From Streptomyces luteolus (GTDB lineage Bacteria; Actinomycetota; Actinomycetes; Streptomycetales; Streptomycetaceae), in the NCBI RefSeq assembly GCF_029968015.1, contig NZ_JASCIS010000003.1, forward strand, positions 124,001 through 188,000: 64,000 nucleotides of DNA, in the 5' to 3' direction. Positions within the stretch are counted from its first letter, which is position 1. Each line of letters starts with the position of its first letter. This document shows, piece after piece, positions 1 through 7,941 of this stretch. The notes below the pieces were generated by a model that saw only the letters and a program-made list of their open reading frames with translations, was not told where the DNA came from and searched no databases. Both the position numbers and the translations under genes were made by a program.

Positions 1-258
1 GATGGTGATGTTGCTGCCGAGGTCGACGTACAGCGGTGGCCGCAGGTCCACGTCCTCGCCCACCTCGGCGAGCAGCTCTTCGAGTACGGATCTGGCCCCC
101 GGCCGGTCCTCCAGGTAGAGCTCCTGGTACCGGGCGGTGAGGCGCATCGCGCGCTGCACGCGGCGGCCGATCTCCGGGTCGTCGGCGATGTAGAGGTCGC
201 CCGCGAGCATCCGCTCCAGGTTGGTCCGCGGGTCGTCCGCAAAGTGGTCCGTCGGCAT
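1..258 (-). CDS. Sugar O-acetyltransferase (maltose/galactoside type), 5' part only
   Basis: Reads leftward from an ATG at 258 and runs off the window, so only the first 86 codons are present. The translation contains ERMLAGDLYIADDPEIGRR and, later, EDVDLRPPLYVDLGSNITI. This is the N-terminal cap and the beginning of the left-handed beta-helix of maltose/galactoside O-acetyltransferases, which move an acetyl group from acetyl-CoA to a sugar hydroxyl in the cytoplasm. The hexapeptide repeats and catalytic His lie outside the window. It is divergent from the HdeD-like gene at 384. The family call is good; the actual sugar cannot be told. Confidence 0.8.
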   Translation of the reverse strand, partial: MPTDHFADDPRTNLERMLAGDLYIADDPEIGRRVQRAMRLTARYQELYLEDRPGARSVLEELLAEVGEDVDLRPPLYVDLGSNITI

Positions 259-383
259 GGGGACGACCGTACACCTTGGAAGGTACGACCGTACGCTCAG
301 GCCGGGGTCTCTGGTCTCCCCGGCGTCCCCCGTCCGGCCCAGTCCCGGTCGCGGCCCGTCTGCGGCTGAACGAACAGTCGAAC
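259..383. promoter_or_regulatory. Divergent intergenic region with operator-like repeats
   Basis: Sits between the acetyltransferase start (258, leftward) and the HdeD-like gene (384, rightward). It holds a direct repeat of ACGACCGTAC at 263-272 and 285-294, 22 bp apart. Between the copies is an inverted repeat ACCTT-GG-AAGGT at 273-284. The spacing of two helical turns suggests a regulator site, but no regulator gene lies next to it. The role is inferred. Confidence 0.3.
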
Positions 384-1124
384 ATGACCCAAGCGCCGCA
401 CGAACCGCAGGCACCGGGCCCGCAGGCATCTGGCCCCCAGACCCCGGACGCTCAGACCCCGCACCCTCAGGCATCGCACCCGACGCCACCCGGCGAAGGG
501 CGGACTCCACCCGGCGAAGGGCGGACTCCACCCGGCGAGGGGCGGACGACGCCACCGGGCGCGCCCGGACCGCTCGGTCTGCTCGCCAGGTCCACCTGGC
601 CGGCCATCCTGCTGGCCGGTCTGGCGTCACTGGTCCTCGGCGTTCTCGTCCTGGTCTGGCCGGGTGCCTCGCTGCTTGCGGCCGGTGTGTTCTTCGGCCT
701 CTATCTCATCGTGAGCGGCGTCTTCCAGCTCGTCTCGGCGTTCGGCTCGCACGTGGCCTCGGCGATGCGGATCATCACGTTCATCAGCGGCGCCCTGTCC
801 GTGCTGCTCGGCCTGTTCTGCTTCCGCGGGCCGATGCAGTCGCTGCTGCTGCTCGCCCTGTGGATCGGGATCGGCTGGTTGTTCCGCGGCATCACGCAGA
901 CCGTCGCTGCACTCTCCGACCCGGACATGCCGGCGCGCGGCTGGCAGGTGTTCCTCGGCATCGTGAGCGCGGTGGCGGGCGCGGTCCTGATCGTGTCGCC
1001 GTTCGAGTCGGTCGCGGTGCTGACGGTGTGGGGCGGGGTGTGGCTGGTGGTGATGGGCGTGGTCGAGATCGTCACGGCCCTCCAGGTGCGCTCGCGCGCG
1101 AAGCGGACTCCCGCGGGGGTGTAG
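384..1124 (+). CDS. HdeD family (DUF308) membrane protein
   Basis: A 246-residue integral membrane protein. The first 70 residues are Pro/Gln-rich and cytoplasmic, including three tandem PPGEGRT units. After that come about six hydrophobic helices starting at STWPAILLAGLASLVLG, the repeated short-helix pattern of the DUF308/HdeD family. HdeD is linked to acid resistance in enterobacteria; in actinomycetes the role is unknown. The ATG at 384 (MTQAPHEP) is preferred over an in-frame TTG at 276 because it gives a compact protein, although no strong ribosome site is seen. Nothing nearby points to a pathway. Confidence 0.75.
   Translation: MTQAPHEPQAPGPQASGPQTPDAQTPHPQASHPTPPGEGRTPPGEGRTPPGEGRTTPPGAPGPLGLLARSTWPAILLAGLASLVLGVLVLVWPGASLLAAGVFFGLYLIVSGVFQLVSAFGSHVASAMRIITFISGALSVLLGLFCFRGPMQSLLLLALWIGIGWLFRGITQTVAALSDPDMPARGWQVFLGIVSAVAGAVLIVSPFESVAVLTVWGGVWLVVMGVVEIVTALQVRSRAKRTPAGV
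486..548 (+). repeat. 21-bp tandem repeat, 3 copies (encodes PPGEGRT)
   Basis: Three adjacent 21-bp units at 486-506, 507-527 and 528-548; the first two are identical and the third differs at two bases. They are in frame and encode three PPGEGRT heptads in the N-terminal tail of the DUF308 protein, so copy-number change would keep the frame. Confidence 0.9.
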
Positions 1125-1154
1125 GGAGTTCGCCTCCCGGAACCCTTCGCCTTC

Positions 1155-1212
1155 CGCGTACGTGCGTACGCCCGAACTCGCCTTGCACGTACGGGCGTAC
1201 GGGCGTACGCGC
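1155..1212. repeat. GTACG-rich inverted/direct repeat cluster
   Basis: A 58-bp stretch holding five copies of CGTACG, arranged as GCGTACGTGCGTACG on the left and CGTACGggCGTACGggCGTACG on the right. It can fold into a hairpin and lies between the DUF308 gene and the exonuclease gene. A related GTACGGGC array occurs at 11714-11772. It could be a terminator for the upstream gene. Confidence 0.6.
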
Positions 1213-1348
1213 TCACACCTTGACCAGAGGTGGACAGCAGGTGCCGGTGGGCCGTGCTTCCCCGGAACGGACGGTGTCCAGAGGCACCGCTCCGGCGTCA
1301 GCCCCGGAGAATGCGTTCCGAGCCCCCCCACCAAGGAGCACGGAGACT

Positions 1349-1942
1349 GTGACGACATTCGTTCTGTTCGACCTGGAGTTCACGTCATGGCCCGGCGCGC
1401 TGGAGCGGGACTGGGCGGAGCCCGGCCAGTTGCGGGAGATCGTGCAGATCGGGGCGCTGCGGCTGGACGAGCGGTACGCCGTGGTCGAGGAGTTCGAGAC
1501 GCTCGTCCGCCCGGTGACGAACCCCCGGCTCTCGCCCTATTTCACCGGACTCACCGGAATCCAGCAGGAGAAGGTGGACCGCGAAGGGGTCTCTCCGGCC
1601 CGGGCGTTGGGCGATTTCCTGGGGTTCTGCCAGGACCAGTCCGTGCTCTCGTACGGCAACGACATGGTCGTACTCGGCGAGAACGTCGGCTGGGCCCGGG
1701 CCCGCGGGGAAGTGCTGAAGCACAGCTGGCTCGCGGCGCGATTCGTCAACGTACGGCCGTGGTTGAACCATGTCGCACCCACGACGGCGGCGGCGAACGT
1801 GGGCCGTCTGTGGCAGGTGCTCGGCCTGCCCAAGCCCGGCTCGGGCCAGGAGCATTCGGCCCTCTTCGACTGCTACTCGCTCGCCGCGGCCCTCGGGCAT
1901 CTGCGTTCGGTCGGGGCGACTCTGCCGGACGGATTTCTGTAG
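1349..1942 (+). CDS. DEDDh-type 3'-5' exonuclease
   Basis: A 197-residue protein of the RNase T/DNA polymerase III epsilon superfamily, which removes nucleotides from DNA or RNA 3' ends using two metal ions. All DEDDh landmarks are visible: FDLEFT near the N terminus (first D and E), a central D in SYGNDMVVLGEN, and QEHSALFDC carrying the catalytic His and last Asp. The overall spacing resembles the KapD/ERI-1-like branch rather than a polymerase subunit. The GTG at 1349 is chosen because AAGGAG lies about ten bases upstream; an upstream reading frame exists but is low-complexity. It is probably monocistronic. The substrate cannot be told. Confidence 0.85.
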   Translation: MTTFVLFDLEFTSWPGALERDWAEPGQLREIVQIGALRLDERYAVVEEFETLVRPVTNPRLSPYFTGLTGIQQEKVDREGVSPARALGDFLGFCQDQSVLSYGNDMVVLGENVGWARARGEVLKHSWLAARFVNVRPWLNHVAPTTAAANVGRLWQVLGLPKPGSGQEHSALFDCYSLAAALGHLRSVGATLPDGFL

Positions 1943-2002
1943 GGTCGGTGCGATGGCAGGGGATATACGCGGCGTTCTCGTCGAGCTGGCGCGGCGAAGG
2001 GT

Positions 2003-2461
2003 TCAGGGGCCGCCCTTGATCCGCTTCATGGTGAGGTGGGAGACCACCCGCAGTACGCACGCCTGAGCGCTCAACTTGTCGGTGAGGAAGACCTCGTAGG
2101 CCGCGTGGTCGGCGACGGCGACGCGGATGAAGTAGTCGGGGCGGCCGAACATGCGGCGGAACTCCACGACCTCCTCGAAGGACGTCACCGTCTCCTCGAA
2201 CTCCAGGAACGTCCTGCGGTCGTTCGCGCTGACCTCGACGTCGATGAGCACGTCCAGGCCGCGGCCGAGCGCCGCGGGGTCGATGACGGCCCGGTATCCG
2301 GAGATCGCGCCGCTCTCCTCCAGACGTTTCACGCGGCGCAGGCAGGGCGGCGGAGTCAGCCCGACCCGCTTCGCCAGTTCGACGTTGGTCAGACGCCCGT
2401 CCTGGCTCAGTTGAAACAAGATTTCGCTGTCGATCTCATCAATGGGCACTTCATTGCTCAT
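2003..2461 (-). CDS. Lrp/AsnC family transcriptional regulator
   Basis: A 152-residue regulator with the family's layout. The N-terminal winged helix spans about residues 8-55 (IDSEILFQLSQDGRLTNVELAKRVGLT). The C-terminal RAM/AsnC effector domain follows (YRAVIDPAALGRGLDVLIDVEV and later PDYFIRVAVADHAAYE). Such proteins sense amino acids as octamers. It is divergent from azlC with only 62 bp between the start codons, the same arrangement as lrp-brnFE in Corynebacterium glutamicum, where Lrp activates branched-chain amino-acid and methionine export. The same role is inferred here. Confidence 0.93.
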   Translation of the reverse strand: MSNEVPIDEIDSEILFQLSQDGRLTNVELAKRVGLTPPPCLRRVKRLEESGAISGYRAVIDPAALGRGLDVLIDVEVSANDRRTFLEFEETVTSFEEVVEFRRMFGRPDYFIRVAVADHAAYEVFLTDKLSAQACVLRVVSHLTMKRIKGGP

Positions 2462-2499
2462 ACGCAGATCATACGGCCATCTTCGGCAACCAAATTAGG

Positions 2500-2521
2500 C
2501 GCAATCTTTCCTAAAATTGCG
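2500..2521 (+). promoter_or_regulatory. Lrp-type palindrome overlapping the azlC -10 box
   Basis: CGCAAT-N10-ATTGCG, a perfect 6-bp inverted repeat with an AT-rich centre in an otherwise AT-rich intergenic stretch. It contains TAAAAT (2512-2517), placed exactly 7-12 bases before the azlC ATG at 2524. There is no Shine-Dalgarno sequence, so azlC is predicted to be leaderless with transcription starting at its ATG. A regulator bound here would cover the promoter. No convincing -35 was found. Confidence 0.55.
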
Positions 2522-2523
2522 GC

Positions 2524-3381
2524 ATGCCCATACGTACACCGGTCGTCGGCGAACCTCTCCGGCCCGTCGACCGTCAGCTGGTCGCCGAGCCGTCGACGCC
2601 CTCTGCGCCACTGCTGATACCCGCGCCCCGGACGACCGCGCCCGTCGCCCCGGCCTCCCTCCCGGCTCCGGCCGCGCCGCCCGCCGCGCTCTCGGCGCTC
2701 AAGGACTCCGCCACCGTGGGGCTTGCCCTCGTGCCGCTCGGGCTCGCCTTCGGCGTGCTCATCGCCCAGGCCGGGCTCGACTGGTGGTGGGCGACCGCGT
2801 TCACCGCGTTCATCTACGCCGGGTCGTTCGAGTTCCTGCTCATCGGCCTGGTTACGGCCGTGGCGCCGTTGGCGACGGTGGCGCTGACCGCCTTCCTGGT
2901 CAACATCCGGCACGTCTTCTACGCGCTGTCCTTCCCTCTGCACCGGGTCGACGGCCGGGCGGCGAAGGCGTACAGCACGTTCGCCCTCACCGACGAGGCG
3001 TTCGCGCTCGCCACCAGCGAGCGGGCCCGCGCCTGGTCGGGGCGGCGCACGGTGTTCCTGCAGCTGTACATGCACCTGTACTGGGTCGGCGGAGCCACCC
3101 TCGGCGGACTGCTCGGCTCCCTCGTGCCCGAGGGGGTCACGGGGTTGGACTTCGCGCTCACCGCCCTGTTCACCGTCCTCGCCCTCGACGCGATCCGGGA
3201 CCGGCTCGACGACCTGCCCACGCCCGCGCTCGCCCTGCTCAGTGCGGTGGTCGCGCGTGTCCTTTTCCCCTCGCAGATGATGCTCGCCGCCTGCTCGCTG
3301 TTCGCCGTCGCGCTGATGGCACGGCACTTCATGACCCGGCGTTCCGCTGACCGCGCCCACGGGACGGAGCGTCATGCCTGA
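2524..3381 (+). CDS. azlC: AzlC family branched-chain amino acid exporter, large subunit
   Basis: A 285-residue membrane protein. After a 55-residue Pro/Ala-rich leader come about seven helices in the AzlC pattern (SATVGLALVPLGLAFGVLIA, then FIYAGSFEFLLIGLV and FLVNIRHVFYALSFPLHR). AzlC pairs with AzlD to export branched-chain amino acids or analogues such as azaleucine; BrnF is the corynebacterial equivalent. The start is fixed by the -10 box immediately upstream and by the absence of later good starts. It overlaps azlD by 8 bp, indicating coupled translation. Control by the divergent Lrp-type regulator is inferred. Confidence 0.9.
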   Translation: MPIRTPVVGEPLRPVDRQLVAEPSTPSAPLLIPAPRTTAPVAPASLPAPAAPPAALSALKDSATVGLALVPLGLAFGVLIAQAGLDWWWATAFTAFIYAGSFEFLLIGLVTAVAPLATVALTAFLVNIRHVFYALSFPLHRVDGRAAKAYSTFALTDEAFALATSERARAWSGRRTVFLQLYMHLYWVGGATLGGLLGSLVPEGVTGLDFALTALFTVLALDAIRDRLDDLPTPALALLSAVVARVLFPSQMMLAACSLFAVALMARHFMTRRSADRAHGTERHA

Positions 3382-3703
3382 GACGCCCTACCTGCTGGCC
3401 GCCGTCGCGGTCTCCGCCGTCATCACGTGGGGCCTGCGCGCCCTGCCGTTCGCCGCCCTCGCGCCGCTGCGCGCGAGCAGCACCGTGCAGTACCTGAGTA
3501 CGCGCATGCCGGCGGGGATCATGGTGATCCTGCTCGTGTACTGCCTGCGCGATCTGCCCGTGACCGAGACCCGGGTCCTCGCGCCACTGATCGCCATGGC
3601 GGTCACGGTCGGGCTGCATCTGTGGCGGCGCAACGCGCTCCTGAGCATCCTCGGCGGCACCGCCACGCACGTGGTCCTGGCCAGCGTGGTCTTCGCGCAC
3701 TGA
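3374..3703 (+). CDS. azlD: AzlD family branched-chain amino acid exporter, small subunit
   Basis: A 109-residue protein with three to four hydrophobic helices and the AzlD hallmark RALPF near residue 23, followed by TVQYLSTRMPAGIMVILLVY. It is the small partner of AzlC (BrnE in Corynebacterium). Its ATG lies inside the end of azlC and is preceded by GGAG within the azlC coding sequence, so the two are translationally coupled in a two-gene operon. Length is normal for the family. Confidence 0.92.
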   Translation: MPETPYLLAAVAVSAVITWGLRALPFAALAPLRASSTVQYLSTRMPAGIMVILLVYCLRDLPVTETRVLAPLIAMAVTVGLHLWRRNALLSILGGTATHVVLASVVFAH

Positions 3704-3814
3704 GCGTTGCCGCCCTGCGGTCGAACGCCGTCCGCTGCGGCTGAACTACCCGTTCCGGTAACGGGAGTTCGGCGGCCGGGCGGCGTTGTCAGTGGTGGCG
3801 CCTAGGGTGGCCGC

Positions 3815-5347
3815 ATGACCAGTGAGACGCATGCGGACGGGACCGGCGAGGCCTCGGATCCGGAGGAGTCGCTGCGGCGGTGGACACGCAGCCTGCCGTA
3901 CGAACTGCTGCTCCTGGACAAGGTGCTGCTGCCGGACGGGGAGTGGTTCGACTTCAGGCCCGCCTCCCTGGACACCCTGGAAGAAGAGCTGTTGAGGCGC
4001 TCGGCCTCCTGGTCCGCGAAGGACCGGGCCGAGTGGACGGGCGCGGCCGCGGCGTACGTGGGTGAGGTGCTGCTCGGCTTCGCGGGCGGGGCGTGGGGGT
4101 GGAACACCCGGCCCGTGGACGGCGCGCCGGGGCAGCCGGTGGTGTGCCCTGACGCCGATTTGGGGCTCTCGCCCGTCGCGCCGAAGCTGCTGATCGCGCA
4201 TGCGCTGCGGGCCGGTTCGGGCCGGGCGTTCGGTGCGGAGGTGGCCCGGCTGCGGGAGGCGGTCGGCGCGCTGGCGGAGCAGGTGCCGGGCTGGGCCCCG
4301 GTCAAGGCGCATACGCCGCAGGTCGATCCGGTCCCCGCGCTCGCCGAGGACCCGTTCCTGAGGCGTTGGACGGCCGAGCGGCGCGAAGCCCTGCCGAAGT
4401 GGGCGGAGGAGGCGTTCGGCGGGGAGTGGCGGTGGAACTTCCACCCTGAGACGCTCGACTGGCTGGAGAACGTCATACGTCAACGCTTCCCCACCGTCGA
4501 GGAGTTCGACGCGGCGCGGGACGAGCCGTTCGTGCAGGGGGCCTGCTGGTATCTGGGCGAGGTGATCCGCCGCACCAAGGGCGCGATGTGGCAGTACGTC
4601 CCGCTCGACGAGTCCGCCGAACCGGGCTCCCTCGGATCGCGGGAGCACCCCTGGACCGGGGTGCCGTTCGTGGACCAGCCCGGCAAACGGCTCCCTGGCG
4701 CGGCCCATCCGCTGGGCTGCCTGCGGGAGCTGCGGGAGCTGCGGGAGGCCAAACCCGGGCGTCCGGCCGAGCCGTTGAGGGACGTCCTGTTCTGGTTCAG
4801 ACCGCCGACGTACGCGTACGTGGGCGCGGTCCTCCAGGACATCGGCATGGCCCCGGCGGAGCGCGTCGCCGAGGTGCTCGACGGCATCTCCGAGTGGGCG
4901 CACAAACCGCTGGACGAGCCGTCCTGGGTGCCCAGCGCCATGATGGCGTTCGGGGTGGGTGTGCAGGCCCACGGCGACGACGTCGACGACCTGGAGGAGA
5001 GCTACACACACATCCTGGAGGAGGCCGCCGCGCTCACCGCCGGGGCGGTCACGATCACGGACGTGCGGCTGCTCCGGGACGACGAGGACTACGAGACGCT
5101 GGAGTTCCGGCGCAACGGCGTCCTGGTCCGTGAGGACGTCGAGCACCTGTCGGACGAGTACCTCGACCACGTGTCCGTCCCCAGCATCGTCGGCCACGCG
5201 GAGCCGGACCCGGGGGTCGACCGGCGCAGATTCCGGGAGGTCGACTTCGTACGCCTGCGGAACGCGAACTACGAGACATACATGGTGTTCGCGACGGACG
5301 AGCAGGCGGAGGCGCTGGAGAAGGTGCTGGGGGTGCAGCTGCACTGA
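3815..5347 (+). CDS. Unknown protein with two copies of a W-F-P/WYLGEV module
   Basis: A 510-residue soluble protein, acidic and Trp-rich, with no signal peptide or membrane segment. It has a repeated module of about 60 residues at roughly 42-97 and 203-262. The common pattern is W-x-F-x-P-x-(S/T)-L-D-x-L-E, then a short charged helix, then (F)VQGA-x-W-Y-L-G-E-V, then an A-x-W. The second copy is preceded by ERREALPKWAEEAFGGEWRW. The same module occurs three times in the protein at 49920-52361, though the two C-terminal parts differ. I do not recognise a named family; a polymorphic-toxin immunity or protein-binding role is only a guess. Probably transcribed alone. Confidence 0.75.
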   Translation: MTSETHADGTGEASDPEESLRRWTRSLPYELLLLDKVLLPDGEWFDFRPASLDTLEEELLRRSASWSAKDRAEWTGAAAAYVGEVLLGFAGGAWGWNTRPVDGAPGQPVVCPDADLGLSPVAPKLLIAHALRAGSGRAFGAEVARLREAVGALAEQVPGWAPVKAHTPQVDPVPALAEDPFLRRWTAERREALPKWAEEAFGGEWRWNFHPETLDWLENVIRQRFPTVEEFDAARDEPFVQGACWYLGEVIRRTKGAMWQYVPLDESAEPGSLGSREHPWTGVPFVDQPGKRLPGAAHPLGCLRELRELREAKPGRPAEPLRDVLFWFRPPTYAYVGAVLQDIGMAPAERVAEVLDGISEWAHKPLDEPSWVPSAMMAFGVGVQAHGDDVDDLEESYTHILEEAAALTAGAVTITDVRLLRDDEDYETLEFRRNGVLVREDVEHLSDEYLDHVSVPSIVGHAEPDPGVDRRRFREVDFVRLRNANYETYMVFATDEQAEALEKVLGVQLH

Positions 5348-5470
5348 GGGACCATTCACTTCTGCTGAATGTACTGTTCGTAAACTTTCGATGGACCTAC
5401 CTGCTCTCGTTCTGTGACAGTCGAGTCACCGCGACCGCGATCAGCGCGCGCACCGCACGGAAGGCAGGCC
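5348..5470 (+). promoter_or_regulatory. Allantoicase promoter region
   Basis: A locally AT-richer stretch (around 5351-5395) in front of the allantoicase gene, with GTT-CGTA-AAC at 5376-5385 that could be half of an IclR-type (AllR-like) site. A clear Shine-Dalgarno GGAAGG is at 5459-5464. The operator suggestion is weak. Confidence 0.3.
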
Positions 5471-6586
5471 ATGACCCTCGACCCGTCCCGCAAGAACGAC
5501 GCGAACCCGTACGGCGGAGGCGACCCGTACGCCGACTTCCGCGGCGGGGACTTCGGCTTCACGCAGCTGCCCGACCTCGCCGACCGGCGGCTCGGGGGCG
5601 GAGTGATCGCCGCCAACGACGAGTTCTTCGCGCAGCGCGAGAACCTGCTGCTTCCGCACCGCGCCGTGTTCGACCCGGAGGCCTTCGGCCACAAGGGCAA
5701 GGTCATGGACGGCTGGGAGACTCGCCGCCGCCGCGGTGCGGGCGCCGACACCCCGCACCCGGAGGCGGACGAGCACGACTGGGCGGTGATCCGGCTCGGC
5801 GTTCCCGGCATCGTGCGCGGGATCATCGTCGACACCGCGCACTTCCGCGGCAACTACCCGCAGCAGATCAGCGTCGAGGGCGCCTGCGCCCGGCCGGACG
5901 CCGGTCCGGAGGAGCTGCTGTCCGACGCGGTGAAGTGGGAGGAGATCGTGCCCCGCACGGCGGTGCGCGGTCACGCGGCCAACGGCTTCGAGGTCACGGT
6001 GGAGCGCCGCTTCACGCACCTGCGCCTCAACCAGCACCCCGACGGCGGCATCGCCCGTCTCCGGGTGCACGGCGAGGTCGTGCCCGACCCGGCCTGGCTG
6101 GCGCTCCTGGGCAGCTTCGACCTGGCGTGCGTGGTCAACGGCGGTACGGTCACCGACGCCTCGGACGCGTTCTACTCCTCCCCCGGCAACACGATCCTGC
6201 CCGGCACGTCCCGCAAGATGGACGACGGCTGGGAGACCCGGCGACGCCGCGACAAGGGCAACGACTGGATCGAATACCGCCTTCCGGCGCAGGGCGAGAT
6301 CCGCGCCGTGGAGGTCGACACGGCCTACCTGAAGGGCAACTCGGCGGGCTGGATCAGCCTGTCCGTGCGGGACGGCGAGAGCGGCGAGTGGACCGAGATC
6401 GTCCCGCGCACGCGGTTGCAGCCCGACACCCTGCACCGGCTGCCGCTGGCCGCGCCTGCCACGGCCACCGAGGTGCGCCTGGACGTGTACCCCGACGGCG
6501 GCATCTCCCGGCTGCGCCTGCACGGCAGCCTGACCGAGCAGGGCAGCGCCGAACTGACCCGCCGCTTCGCGGAACTCACGAGCTGA
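5471..6586 (+). CDS. alc: Allantoicase
   Basis: A 371-residue allantoicase (allantoate amidinohydrolase), which splits allantoate into ureidoglycolate and urea in purine-ureide breakdown. The two homologous jelly-roll halves are visible. Each contains a DGWETRRRR segment (KVMDGWETRRRRGAGAD, then KMDDGWETRRRRDKGNDWIE) and each ends with a PDGGI(A/S)RLR-HG motif. The start is the ATG at 5471, set 6 bp after GGAAGG; a GTG at 5414 lacks a ribosome site. No other ureide gene adjoins it. The transcarbamoylase/carbamate kinase locus at 55-60 kb could act downstream of ureides, but that link is inference. Confidence 0.95.
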   Translation: MTLDPSRKNDANPYGGGDPYADFRGGDFGFTQLPDLADRRLGGGVIAANDEFFAQRENLLLPHRAVFDPEAFGHKGKVMDGWETRRRRGAGADTPHPEADEHDWAVIRLGVPGIVRGIIVDTAHFRGNYPQQISVEGACARPDAGPEELLSDAVKWEEIVPRTAVRGHAANGFEVTVERRFTHLRLNQHPDGGIARLRVHGEVVPDPAWLALLGSFDLACVVNGGTVTDASDAFYSSPGNTILPGTSRKMDDGWETRRRRDKGNDWIEYRLPAQGEIRAVEVDTAYLKGNSAGWISLSVRDGESGEWTEIVPRTRLQPDTLHRLPLAAPATATEVRLDVYPDGGISRLRLHGSLTEQGSAELTRRFAELTS

Positions 6587-6593
6587 GCAGGGG

Positions 6594-7190
6594 TCACCTG
6601 GTGTCGTCTCTCCTTGCCTCACCGCGCGGCGAGGCAAGGAGAGGCCCGCTCACTGCTCGCGGACCGGGACCGTACGCCCGGGTCCGCCAACTGCCCGTGC
6701 TCTTGGGTGCGTCACGTGCGTCGAGGCGCACCTCGACGGTCAGGGCCGTGAGGGGCCCGCGCACCTTGACCGTGACGTTGCTCTGACTCCAGTACGCGGA
6801 ACTGCCCGGGTCGATCGAACCGTCCGCCCACACCACCTCCCCCGCGGCGGCACGGTACGGCGCCGGGTCCGTCGCCACGGTCCGCTGCGGCGCCTCATCG
6901 GTACGGACGGCACCGGCCACCCCGTAGCCGCCCGCGGCGAGCACGGCGGCGACGGCGACGGTCGCCCCGGTCACGCGCAGCCACTGCGGCGCCCGGCGGC
7001 GCGGGCCGGGGGACCGGGCGCCCCCCGGCGCCGACATCCCGCGTTCGACGCAGGCGCGTATCCGTTCACGGTCCGGGATGTGCGCCTGGGCTGCCTCGCG
7101 CAGGCGGTCGCGCACCTCCTGCTGTCCCGCGCCCATCCCCGCCGGCCCTTTCGCTCGCCCCCGCGCCCCGCGCCGTTCCGCGCCTCTCAT
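6594..7190 (-). CDS. Membrane-anchored anti-sigma-like protein
   Basis: A 198-residue protein with a cytoplasmic N-terminal third, one transmembrane helix (VTGATVAVAAVLAAGGYGVA, about residues 73-92) and an extracytoplasmic C-terminal domain (QSNVTVKVRGPLTALTVEVR). This layout, and an ATGA overlap with the end of the sigma-factor gene at 7187-7190, mark it as that factor's partner: a membrane regulator that would hold the sigma factor inactive. No zinc-binding HxxxCxxC is present, so it is not a ZAS-type protein. The sigma gene itself is broken, so this may now be without a partner. The C-terminal end runs through the terminator hairpin. Confidence 0.7.
   Translation of the reverse strand: MRGAERRGARGRAKGPAGMGAGQQEVRDRLREAAQAHIPDRERIRACVERGMSAPGGARSPGPRRRAPQWLRVTGATVAVAAVLAAGGYGVAGAVRTDEAPQRTVATDPAPYRAAAGEVVWADGSIDPGSSAYWSQSNVTVKVRGPLTALTVEVRLDARDAPKSTGSWRTRAYGPGPRAVSGPLLASPRGEARRDDTR
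6608..6643. terminator. Bidirectional hairpin terminator
   Basis: A perfect 13-bp stem (CTCTCCTTGCCTC at 6608-6620 with its complement at 6631-6643) around a 10-base loop. It lies between the converging ends of allantoicase (6586) and the anti-sigma-like gene (6594) and actually inside the last codons of the latter. There is no T-run, as is usual in Streptomyces. Confidence 0.75.
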
Positions 7191-7637
7191 CGGTCACCGC
7201 CCGGACCGGCCGCGGTCATCCGCACGCGTTCCAGGGCCTGTTGAGGTCCGAGCAGCCGCCGCAGTTCGGCCATGCCCTTGGACGTCTGGCTCTTCACCGT
7301 ACCCACCGAGACGCCCAGGGTGCGGGCGGTCTCCCGCTCCGAGAGGTCGAAGGCGTGCCGCAGGACGAGGAGTGATGCGGCGGCGTTCGCGCACGGCACT
7401 GCGGATGCGGCTGCGCGCCATGTTGGCCAGCACTCCACGGGCGTACGCGGCGGGGTGCTCGGCCGCACGGACCCGGTCCCAGCGGCGCCAGAGCACGAGG
7501 AAGGCGTCGGCGGCGAGGTCGTCGGCGCCGTCCGTGTCTCCGGTGAGCAGGTGGGCGAGCCGGGCGAGGGCCGCGTAGTGCTGTGCGAAGAAGGCGTGGA
7601 ACTCTTCGGCCGACTCGCCACCCCTGGCCTCGTCCAT
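7187..7637 (-). pseudogene. SigE-type ECF sigma factor, internal deletion with frameshift
   Basis: Two halves of one sigma factor lie in different frames. From the ATG at 7637 the sigma-2 region reads FHAFFAQHYAALARLAHLLT, then DDLAADAFLVLWRRWDRV, to RSAVRERRR. At about 7372-7385 the frame changes, and sigma-4 continues as LLVLRHAFDLSERETARTLG, then VSVGTVKSQTSKGMAELRR. The linker plus the first sigma-4 helix, about 45 codons in relatives, is absent. The sigma-4 frame ends in the ATGA overlap with the anti-sigma-like gene, so that end is native. As read, no full sigma factor can be made. A sequencing or assembly loss is the alternative. Confidence 0.82.
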
Positions 7638-7941
7638 GCCCGTCGCCCACCCCTTCCGCATGGCCCACCGCACGCCCACCGCATCGCCGACCGCATCGAC
7701 CCGCTCGCGCCTCACGCCTCACGCCTCAACTGCGGCCCGACACCCGCATGTTCGGCATTTCGTACGTCGTCTCCGATGGCGAACGCGAAACGGTCAGGGG
7801 CTGTCGCGTACCGGTCAACCCGGCGCGGGCCGGGGCTCCGGTGCGGGGGCACCCTCGACCGGGGCTGGCGCGGAGACCCGTGTATGCAGCACTCTTTCGG
7901 CAGCGCGCCCGAGAATCCGCCAGCACGAGAAGGATCACCCG

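Noticed and set aside
3746..5359. A 537-codon open frame on the minus strand opposite the two-module protein
   Set aside because: The plus-strand frame shows Trp-rich internal repeats shared with a second locus; the minus-strand frame is Arg/Pro/His-rich and lacks them.
7360..7390. Programmed ribosomal frameshift in the sigma factor
   Set aside because: No slippery sequence is present and about 45 expected codons are absent, so a frameshift alone would not restore the protein.
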